From Sphingobium sp. Leaf26 (GTDB lineage: Bacteria; Pseudomonadota; Alphaproteobacteria; Sphingomonadales; Sphingomonadaceae): a stretch of 64,000 nt of DNA. Made by a program: the position numbers and the translations under genes. The notes under the pieces were generated by a model. That model was given only the letters and a program-made list of their open reading frames with translations. It ran no database searches and was not told where the DNA came from. Of this stretch, positions 58,006 through 64,000 are shown piece by piece (positions within the stretch are counted from its first letter, which is position 1; the number at the start of each line of letters is the position of its first letter). The stretch spans positions 62,001 through 126,000 of the forward strand of contig NZ_LMKV01000030.1 of the NCBI RefSeq assembly GCF_001421665.1, in the 5' to 3' direction.

Positions 58006-58719
58006 TCAGTTGGCTTTTTTCGCGTCCGTACCGAGCAATGCAGTGAGACGGTCGCGTTCAGCCTTTGTCAGGTCATCATAGGTTCGCGGCTTGGGCAGCT
58101 TGGCGAGCTCTTCGGCGGAAGATTTCATGATCTCCGGCATGGCCTGCATCATTTCGGGCATGACCTTCTGGAGTCGGCCGATATAATGCGGGTCGGTCGC
58201 TAGCTCCATAAATCCTGCGCCGAATTTGGCGCCTGTCGGCGTCTTCAGAAATGCACCGATCTGATCGAGTTCGGCGGCGGTGTAACGATAGGCGAAAGCC
58301 TCTGCCATGCCTTCGCGCATATCCGGTTCATAACGTCCCATGAAGCGACCCATGGCCGGCATCATGCTGTTGACGATCACGTCCATCCGCTTGCGGAAAT
58401 TGGGGTCGATGATCGCCATCATCTCCTCGATCGTGCCTTCGCCCAAGCTGTCTGCCCGCTCAGGATCGATCCCGCCGACTTTCAGGAACTCACGGATCGG
58501 CATCTTTGTCATGCCGTCCATCATTGGTCCCATCATCTTCTGCATCATCGGCCCCATCATCTTTTCCATTGTCCCGTCGGGCAGGATGATGGAGGCGATC
58601 GGCTGGGCCTTGGCCAATAATGCGGGATCGACCGGCTGGACGGTTGCGGCCGGGGTCTGCGCCTGCACAGCGACCGGAGCCGCTAGAAGGAGCAAGGACA
58701 GGAAAGCGCCGCGCTTCAC
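58006..58719 (-). CDS. Met-rich exported DUF2059-like protein between gltD and gltB
   Basis: A 237-aa precursor with a signal peptide (MKRGAFLSLLLLAAPVAVQA, cleavage after VQA), then a Met-rich segment at residues 51-73 with eleven Met in 23 positions, and a helical C-terminal domain with the ATDPHYIGRLQ and RYTAAELDQIGAFLKTPTGAKF phrases of DUF2059-like proteins. It starts at GTG 58719 within the gltD stop (GTGA), so it is coupled to gltD. Its presence inside a gltD-gltB unit is unusual. Confidence 0.8.
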   Translation of the reverse strand: MKRGAFLSLLLLAAPVAVQAQTPAATVQPVDPALLAKAQPIASIILPDGTMEKMMGPMMQKMMGPMMDGMTKMPIREFLKVGGIDPERADSLGEGTIEEMMAIIDPNFRKRMDVIVNSMMPAMGRFMGRYEPDMREGMAEAFAYRYTAAELDQIGAFLKTPTGAKFGAGFMELATDPHYIGRLQKVMPEMMQAMPEIMKSSAEELAKLPKPRTYDDLTKAERDRLTALLGTDAKKAN

Positions 58720-60167
58720 GCAGCAACCCTTTCGCCGGCCGCTGACTTCGCCTTGGCCTTCAGATATTTGTGCATATGGTCGGTGACGTCCCGCCCGTCG
58801 CGGATCGCCCACACCACCAGCGATGCGCCGCGCACGATGTCGCCAGCGGCGAACACGCCGTCCACGCTGGTCATCATCGTCTTGTGATCGACGCGCAGCG
58901 TGCCCCAGCGGGTGACGGACAGGTCGTCCGCGCCGAACAGCTTGGGCAGTTCTTCGGGATCATAGCCCAGCGCCTTGATGACGAGGTCTGCTTCCAGTGT
59001 ATGTTCGCTGCCCGGATCAGGCTCGGGTGCGCGGCGACCCGAAGCATCGGGCTGGCCGAGGCGCATCTTGGTGACCTTGACGCCGGTCACATGCTCCGTG
59101 CCTTCAAAGGCGATCGGTGCGGTCAGCCAGACGAATTCGACGCCTTCTTCCTCGGCATTGGCGACTTCGCGCTGCGACCCCGGCATATTGTCGCGGTCGC
59201 GGCGATACAGGCACTTCACCGACTTGGCGCCCTGGCGAATGGCGGTGCGCACACAGTCCATCGCCGTGTCGCCGCCGCCGATGACGACGACATTCTTGCC
59301 GGTAGCCAGCAGCGTGCCGTCCTCATGGCCCGGCACGGCGTCGCCGAAACCGGCCTTGTTGGAGGCGGTGAGATAATCGAGCGCCTTGACCACGCCCGCT
59401 GCGCCGACGCCCGGCGCCTTGATGTCGCGCGGCTTGTAGACGCCCGTCGCGATCAGGATCGCATCATGCTTCTGGCGGAGCTGTTCCATCGTGGCGTCGC
59501 GGCCGATCTCGAAGCTTTCATGGAAGACGATGCCGCCATCCTTCAGGCGCTGGATGCGGCGCATGACGACATCCTTCTCCAGCTTGAAGCCGGGGATGCC
59601 ATAGGTCAGCAGGCCGCCGGCGCGGTCATGCCGGTCGTAGACATGGACGTCATAGCCGGCCACGCGCAGATATTCCGCCGTCGTCAGGCCGGCAGGGCCG
59701 GCGCCGATCACGCCGACCGACTGGCCGCGCGCCGCGCCGGGCACCAGCGGTTCGACCCAGCCTTCCTTCCAGGCGGTGTCGGTGATGTATTTTTCGACGG
59801 AGCCGATGGTGACGGCGCCATGGCCGGAAAATTCGATGACGCAATTGCCTTCGCACAGGCGATCCTGCGGGCAGATGCGGCCGCAGATTTCCGGCATGGT
59901 GCTGGTCAGGTTCGACAGCTCATAGGCTTCGCGCAGACGGCCTTCGGCGGTCAGGCGCAGCCAGTCCGGGATATGATTGTGCAACGGACAATGGGTCGAG
60001 CAATAGGGGACGCCGCATTGCGAGCAGCGCGACGCCTGTTCCTCGGCCTTGTCCAGGATGAAAGACTTGCTGATTTCCAGAAAATCGTCGGCACGGTCGT
60101 CGGCCGCGCGCTTTTCCGGGTAGGATTGCGTCTTACCCACGAATTTCAGCATCGGATTGTCGGCCAT
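58716..60167 (-). CDS. gltD: Glutamate synthase small subunit
   Basis: A 483-aa NADPH-dependent iron-sulfur flavoprotein. The N-terminal 4Fe-4S cysteines are in EEQASRCSQCGVPYCSTHCPLHNHIP and ICPQDRLCEGNCV; the FAD site is GVIGAGPAGLTTAEYL and the NADPH site VVIGGGDTAMDCVRTA. It supplies electrons to GltB. First gene of the gltD-DUF2059-gltB unit. Confidence 0.96.
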   Translation of the reverse strand: MADNPMLKFVGKTQSYPEKRAADDRADDFLEISKSFILDKAEEQASRCSQCGVPYCSTHCPLHNHIPDWLRLTAEGRLREAYELSNLTSTMPEICGRICPQDRLCEGNCVIEFSGHGAVTIGSVEKYITDTAWKEGWVEPLVPGAARGQSVGVIGAGPAGLTTAEYLRVAGYDVHVYDRHDRAGGLLTYGIPGFKLEKDVVMRRIQRLKDGGIVFHESFEIGRDATMEQLRQKHDAILIATGVYKPRDIKAPGVGAAGVVKALDYLTASNKAGFGDAVPGHEDGTLLATGKNVVVIGGGDTAMDCVRTAIRQGAKSVKCLYRRDRDNMPGSQREVANAEEEGVEFVWLTAPIAFEGTEHVTGVKVTKMRLGQPDASGRRAPEPDPGSEHTLEADLVIKALGYDPEELPKLFGADDLSVTRWGTLRVDHKTMMTSVDGVFAAGDIVRGASLVVWAIRDGRDVTDHMHKYLKAKAKSAAGERVAA

Positions 60168-60238
60168 ACCCTAGTCCCTACTATGTTGCTGAAGTGCGCA
60201 TAGCAGGAAAACCCACGGAGTCACGTGGTTTTTGGCAT

Positions 60239-60261
60239 TTAGGTAAGCAATGCTAACCTAA
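60239..60261. promoter_or_regulatory. Near-perfect dyad upstream of gltD
   Basis: TTAGGTAAGCA and TGCTAACCTAA around a single central A, 11-bp arms with one mismatch, in the AT-rich gap 72-94 bp before gltD. Position and symmetry fit an operator for the glutamate synthase operon or for an unknown regulator. Confidence 0.45.
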
Positions 60262-60331
60262 TATTTAGACGTTTGCTGTGTTTTTGAGAATCGATCGCAA
60301 ATATCAGGCATCATTTAAGGCCGATTCGGTC

Positions 60332-61141
60332 CTATCTGGCTGCGAGCCAGATCAGGGCGGCCGCGCCGGCGATGATTCGATACCAGGCGAAGGGCGCGAA
60401 CCCATGTTTCGACACAAGCCCGACAAACCATTTGATGACCAGCAGTGCGACGATGAAGGAGACGATGAAGCCCAGCGCGATACTGTCCCAGCCGACGGCG
60501 GCGCTGGTGATCTTGTCGCCCTTCTTGAGCAGTTCCAGCGCGGTCGCGCCCAGCATGGTGGGGATGGCGAGGAAGAAGCTGAACTCGGCGGCGGTGCGCC
60601 GTTCGACGCCCAGCGTCAGCGCGCCCATGATCGTTGCGCCCGACCGGCTGACGCCGGGGATCATCGCGATGCACTGGATCAGGCCGATGCCCAGGACGCG
60701 AACGACCGGTATATCGGCGATGCCGTGGAAGCGCTGTTCCTTCACCGCCCGCTCGATCAGCAATATGGCCACGCCGCCGACGATCAGCGCCCAGGCGACG
60801 ACCTTCGGCGCGCCCAGCAGCATTTCGACATAGTCGTGCACGGCGAGACCGATGATCGCGGCGGGGATGAAGGCGATGATCAGGTTGCGCAGGAAACGCC
60901 AGCTTACCGGCTCGCGCCGCAGCAGGCCCATGCCCACCGCCCAGAAGGTACGCCAGTAGAGCACCACCACCGCCAGGATCGCGCCCAGCTGGATGATGAC
61001 GTTGAACATCGCCCAGGTCGAACTGTCATAACCCAGCAATTCGCTCGCCAGGATCAGGTGGCCGGTCGAGGAGACGGGCAGGAATTCGGTCAGCCCCTCG
61101 ACGATCCCCAGCAGGATGACGGTCAGATAATGGAGGTCCAT
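60332..61141 (-). CDS. uppP: Undecaprenyl-diphosphatase
   Basis: A 269-aa integral membrane phosphatase (BacA/UppP family) that recycles undecaprenyl pyrophosphate for peptidoglycan. The N-terminal EGLTEFLPVSSTGHLIL motif and the second conserved region PGVSRSGATIMGAL carry the catalytic residues; eight or so membrane segments follow. GAGG lies about 8 nt before ATG 61141. Confidence 0.95.
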   Translation of the reverse strand: MDLHYLTVILLGIVEGLTEFLPVSSTGHLILASELLGYDSSTWAMFNVIIQLGAILAVVVLYWRTFWAVGMGLLRREPVSWRFLRNLIIAFIPAAIIGLAVHDYVEMLLGAPKVVAWALIVGGVAILLIERAVKEQRFHGIADIPVVRVLGIGLIQCIAMIPGVSRSGATIMGALTLGVERRTAAEFSFFLAIPTMLGATALELLKKGDKITSAAVGWDSIALGFIVSFIVALLVIKWFVGLVSKHGFAPFAWYRIIAGAAALIWLAAR

Positions 61142-61166
61142 GGCAAAGCCTCAGTTGCGTGGCATG

Positions 61167-61204
61167 AAAAATCCTCCCCGCCCAACTGTCTGGCTGCGGG
61201 GAGG
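61167..61204 (-). terminator. Rho-independent terminator of the NDUFA9-like gene
   Basis: On the minus strand, CCTCCCCGC, 14-nt loop, GCGGGGAGG followed by ATTTTT. It sits between the NDUFA9-like gene and uppP, so the two are likely separate transcripts. Confidence 0.7.
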
Positions 61205-61256
61205 AGCATCGTGAGCGAGGCTGTCGAATCGATCGCCTCGCCTTCCATCTCTATGT

Positions 61257-62183
61257 TCAGGCGCTGACCCGGCCGGCGAAACGGCCATGGCGGCGATAGC
61301 GGACCATCCACCTGCCCGCGACGGCGGTCAGCGGCGTGGCGTCGACGCCCAGCGCGGCCAGTCCTTCACTGCCCGGCGCGGCGACATTGTCGCGGTCCAG
61401 CATGGCGAGCTGGTCGCGGGTGATCGGCCCGCCCGGCAGCAGCGCCAGCAGCGACGCGAAGCCATGGGGGACATCCACCAACGGCCTGTCGCGGCCGATC
61501 GCCTTGGCGATCCAGCCGTTGATCTCCTTCATGCTCATCACCTGCGGCCCGGCGACCTCGAAAGTCTTGCCGCCAAAGACGCCCGGCTGTTCGGCTGCAT
61601 TGGCGATCGCCTGCGCGACGTCGGCGACATAGACGGGCTGGAACTTCGTCGCGCCGCCGATCACCGGAATCACGGGCGCGGCGCTGATGATCTGGGCGAA
61701 TCGGTTGAGGAACTGGTCTTCCAGCCCGAAGATGATCGACGGGCGGACGATGGTCGCGCCGGGGAAGGCGGCCTTGACCGCTTCTTCACCCGCAGCCTTG
61801 GACCGCCCATAGGCGCTGGGGCTGTCCGCGTCTGCGCCGATGGCGGAGATATGGACCAACGCCTTGACGCCCGCCGCCTTGGCGGCCTGCGCCACATTGG
61901 CCGCACCGTCACGATGGAAGCCGTCGAAATCGCCGGACAAGATACCGACCAGATTGATGACGATGTCGCTGCCATGGATGGCGCGCTCCACCGTTACCGG
62001 CTTGCGGATGTCGGCCGCGACGAACTGGCTTTGGCCCAGATTGCCGAGCGCCTTCACCTTGACCGCGCTGGCCAGGTCGCGCTGTGCGATCCGCACACGC
62101 GCGCCGCGCGCCATCAGCGCCTGCGCGACCTGTCGGCCCAGAAAGCCGCCACCGCCGAAGATCGTTACCAGACTGTCCTTCAT
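61257..62183 (-). CDS. Complex I NDUFA9-like NAD(P)-binding protein
   Basis: A 308-aa atypical short-chain-dehydrogenase fold. TIFGGGGFLGRQVAQALM is the nucleotide-binding motif (residues about 7-24), then VINLVGIL, HISAIGAD and YGRSKAAGEE. Alphaproteobacterial proteins of this type are the bacterial relatives of the mitochondrial complex I accessory subunit NDUFA9, with a structural or assembly role. ATG 62183 begins just before the Rossmann strand. Confidence 0.85.
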   Translation of the reverse strand: MKDSLVTIFGGGGFLGRQVAQALMARGARVRIAQRDLASAVKVKALGNLGQSQFVAADIRKPVTVERAIHGSDIVINLVGILSGDFDGFHRDGAANVAQAAKAAGVKALVHISAIGADADSPSAYGRSKAAGEEAVKAAFPGATIVRPSIIFGLEDQFLNRFAQIISAAPVIPVIGGATKFQPVYVADVAQAIANAAEQPGVFGGKTFEVAGPQVMSMKEINGWIAKAIGRDRPLVDVPHGFASLLALLPGGPITRDQLAMLDRDNVAAPGSEGLAALGVDATPLTAVAGRWMVRYRRHGRFAGRVSA

Positions 62184-62264
62184 CACGCGCGTCCCATGTC
62201 CAGATATAAGGGGAATGACTCTGCCTTTCCCCTTGCAACAGCCACCGCGCGCTGACAACCGGCT

Positions 62265-62849
62265 TTAGCCCAGCCAGCCCTGCAAATCGGCCAGCATCCA
62301 CAGGCCCAGACCCAGGAACAGCAGCGCCGCGACGATCTGGAGCGCGCGCATCGGCACCTTCTTGGCCAGCGCTTCGCCGAACAATACAGCCGGCACATTG
62401 GCGACCATCATGCCCAGCGTCGTGCCCATGGTGACGGCGATCAGATTGTCGAACCGCGCGCCCAGCGCCACGGTGGCGACCTGCGTCTTGTCGCCCATCT
62501 CGACCAGAAAGAAGGCAACCAAGGTGGTGACGAAGACGCCGGCCTTCGACGGCGCCTTCAGCGGCGCATCCTCGTCGATCGTGTCGGGCACCAGCGTCCA
62601 GGCGGCCATGGCGATGAAGGAGGCGGCGACGGCGTAGCGGAACCAGGGCTGGGTCAGCACCCCGGCGATCGAATGGCCGACCAGCGCGGCGAGGAAATGA
62701 TTGGCCACCGTGGCGGCGAAGATGCCCAGTATGATCGGCACCGGCTTACGAAAGCGGGTGGCGAGCAGCATTGCGAGCAACTGCGTCTTGTCGCCCATTT
62801 CGGCGAGCGCGACCAGTGCGGCGGAGGTGAAGAGAGCTTCCATCGTCAT
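62265..62849 (-). CDS. GDT1/UPF0016-family manganese exporter
   Basis: A 194-aa membrane protein with six predicted segments and the two family ExGD(K/R)(T/S) motifs: AEMGDKTQLL near residues 16-25 and VEMGDKTQVA at the start of the second half. The family exports Mn2+ (some members Ca2+). It is preceded by a manganese riboswitch, which supports this role. The start is ATG 62849 or the second Met at 62843. Confidence 0.92.
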   Translation of the reverse strand: MTMEALFTSAALVALAEMGDKTQLLAMLLATRFRKPVPIILGIFAATVANHFLAALVGHSIAGVLTQPWFRYAVAASFIAMAAWTLVPDTIDEDAPLKAPSKAGVFVTTLVAFFLVEMGDKTQVATVALGARFDNLIAVTMGTTLGMMVANVPAVLFGEALAKKVPMRALQIVAALLFLGLGLWMLADLQGWLG

Positions 62850-62920
62850 GTTTCCGGGCCGGGCGCAGGTTGAACAGACACAATGCCACCGTCACCTTCC
62901 GCCCGGCCGGACAGGAAAAT

Positions 62921-63037
62921 GCCGATGCCATTGGTCTCGCCCGATGCGGATATGATCCGCCTCCCATACGCCACGACCTCTCGGCCGAATATGTTGACGC
63001 ATGGCCCGTTCCGTCGGAACGGCTGGCTACTCCCCAG
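62921..63037 (-). promoter_or_regulatory. yybP-ykoY manganese riboswitch
   Basis: Read on the minus strand: GGGGAGTAGCC (63035-63025), a stem GTTCC/GGAAC, then GTCAACATATTCGG, GTGGCGTATGG and GCGAGACCAATGGC (62940 onward), all in the order of the yybP-ykoY aptamer. Downstream the GGCCGGGCG and CGCCCGGCC segments before the exporter ATG can pair and may form the expression platform. High Mn2+ should turn the exporter on. Confidence 0.92.
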
Positions 63038-63081
63038 ATGACGCGCTAGCCTCTATTCCAGACAGGTGGGGAAGGCAAGCC

Positions 63082-63495
63082 ATGGCGCAGCCGAACAAGA
63101 CGGTCGAAAATGATGCCGCGGTCGAGGATTGTCTCGACCGGGTGGAACCGCCCGAACGGCAGGCGGACGGGCGCACCGTCGCGGCCCTGATGGCGCGGCT
63201 GTCGGGCGAAACGGCGCATATGTGGGGGGCGGGCATCATCGGCTTTGGCCGCTATCATTATCGGTATGACAGCGGGCGCGAAGGCGACATGTGCCGAATC
63301 GGCTTCGCGCCGCGCAAGGCGGAACTGGTCTTCTACCTCGCCGGGCTGGACGAAGCCGACTTCGCGCCGCTCGGCAGGCACAGGCGCGGCAAGGGCTGCC
63401 TCTATATCAAGCGACTGTCGCAAATCGACATGGCGGTGCTGGAGCGGCTGATCGTCCAGAGTATCGACCATATGGACAGGATCTATCCGCGATGA
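63082..63495 (+). CDS. DUF1801 family protein
   Basis: A 137-aa protein with the DUF1801/YdhG pattern: QADGRTVAALMARLSGETAHMWGAGIIGFGRYHYRYDSGREGD, then RIGFAPRKAELVFYLAG and LGRHRRGKGCLYIKRL. Its function is unknown. GGGGAAGG lies about 7 nt before ATG 63082. The longer frame from 63001 would read antisense through the riboswitch and is rejected. The stop overlaps the amidase start (ATGA). Confidence 0.85.
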   Translation: MAQPNKTVENDAAVEDCLDRVEPPERQADGRTVAALMARLSGETAHMWGAGIIGFGRYHYRYDSGREGDMCRIGFAPRKAELVFYLAGLDEADFAPLGRHRRGKGCLYIKRLSQIDMAVLERLIVQSIDHMDRIYPR

Positions 63496-64000
63496 AGCCA
63501 TGGCCCTTCTGCCTTGCCCTGATGCTCGCCGCACCGTCGGTTCAGGCGCAGGCTACGGAGGATGGAATTACGTCCCTTTCCGCCGATCTCGCCGCAGGAC
63601 GTACCACCAGCGAGAAGGCGGTGCGCGCCTATCTGAGGCGGATCGCCGCGCTGGATCGCAAGGGGCCGCGCCTCAACAGCATCATCGCGCTCAATCCGCA
63701 GGCGATGGCGGAGGCGCGGGTGCTGGACAGCGAACGCAGGGCGGGGAAGCTGCGCGGGCCGCTGCACGGCGTGCCGATCCTGCTCAAGGATAACATCGAG
63801 GCGGCGGGGATGCCCACGACCGCCGGATCGCTGGCGCTCGCCCGCAACCAGCCGGACCGCGATTCGCCGGTGGCCGCAGCGCTGAAGGCGAAGGGCGCGA
63901 TCATCCTGGGGAAGACGAACCTGAGCGAATGGGCCAATTTCCGGTCCGAACGGTCGATGAGCGGATGGAGCGCGGTCGGCGGCCTGACCCGCAATCCCTA
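63492..64000 (+). CDS. Exported amidase (amidase signature family), C-terminus outside the window
   Basis: 169 codons are visible from ATG 63492, overlapping the DUF1801 stop. A signal peptide (MKPWPFCLALMLAAPSVQAQ) precedes an amidase domain: the catalytic Lys is in GVPILLKDNIEAAG, and the MSGWSAVGGLTRNPY region leads into the Gly/Ser-rich catalytic loop, which lies beyond the window edge. It would hydrolyse an amide in the periplasm. Coupling to DUF1801 suggests joint expression. Confidence 0.88.
   Translation, partial: MKPWPFCLALMLAAPSVQAQATEDGITSLSADLAAGRTTSEKAVRAYLRRIAALDRKGPRLNSIIALNPQAMAEARVLDSERRAGKLRGPLHGVPILLKDNIEAAGMPTTAGSLALARNQPDRDSPVAAALKAKGAIILGKTNLSEWANFRSERSMSGWSAVGGLTRNP

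Noticed and set aside
63001..63081. N-terminal extension of the DUF1801 protein to 63001
   Set aside because: This stretch is the reverse strand of the manganese riboswitch; the ribosome site before 63082 marks the real start.

Overview
The window is 64 kb of GC-rich chromosome with almost no non-coding space. Its gene content fits an alphaproteobacterium of the sphingomonad group (Sphingobium/Sphingomonas-like). The reasons are a TetR/TonB-dependent receptor/MFS uptake unit, an Rrf2-sufBCDS-SufT-sufA operon, an UbiH-type hydroxylase, a transglutaminase/ATP-grasp operon, many GTG/TTG starts and 4-nt ATGA/GTGA overlaps, and dispersed palindromic elements of the kind common in that group. The lineage is inferred from content only; there is no rRNA in the window. 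There is no prophage, transposase or CRISPR array.

Layout. 1-3.2 kb: a truncated 2-hydroxyacid dehydrogenase, metX-metW (methionine branch) and a PilZ protein. 3.2-7.8 kb: a TetR regulator divergent from a TonB-dependent receptor and a Spinster-type MFS transporter, with a perfect inverted repeat between them. 7.9-14 kb: prfC, an aldose-1-epimerase-like protein, two small envelope proteins, sufE and a periplasmic gamma-glutamyltransferase. 14.1-17.1 kb: a GNAT enzyme, pyrD, a possible small ORF/RNA with a strong terminator, and an AraC regulator. 17.3-23.7 kb: the SUF iron-sulfur operon (Rrf2 regulator, sufB, DUF559 nuclease cassette, unknown gene, sufC, short sufD, sufS, SufT-like gene, sufA). 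23.8-29.4 kb: an epimerase, an EamA exporter, threonine aldolase, branched-chain aminotransferase and an UbiH-type hydroxylase. 29.4-35.5 kb: an orphan Imm53 immunity gene, cytochrome b561, acs, a GST, a diguanylate cyclase and a LysR regulator. 35.6-41.9 kb: a small-RNA candidate, a CDC48-type AAA ATPase, a methyltransferase, a LuxR-type regulator and proA. 41.9-45.5 kb: kdsA and a compact group made of a small PLA2-motif membrane protein, a membrane serine-hydrolase-like protein and a cytochrome P450. 45.5-52.5 kb: a transglutaminase/ATP-grasp/alpha-E/DUF2126 operon with a 58-aa membrane peptide at its end. 52.6-60.2 kb: tRNA-Leu(GAG), a CxxC-motif membrane protein, and gltB and gltD with a Met-rich exported DUF2059-like protein between them. 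60.3-64 kb: uppP, an NDUFA9-like protein, a GDT1/UPF0016 manganese exporter behind a clear yybP-ykoY riboswitch, a DUF1801 protein and the start of an exported amidase.

Most interesting parts: (1) the DUF559 nuclease gene, bounded by oppositely oriented copies of a palindromic repeat and inserted in the suf operon; (2) the transglutaminase/amidoligase operon; (3) the PLA2-motif/hydrolase/P450 group, whose divergent genes may share one CATG for both start codons; (4) two probable small RNAs with intrinsic terminators; (5) the manganese riboswitch; (6) the orphan Imm53 gene.
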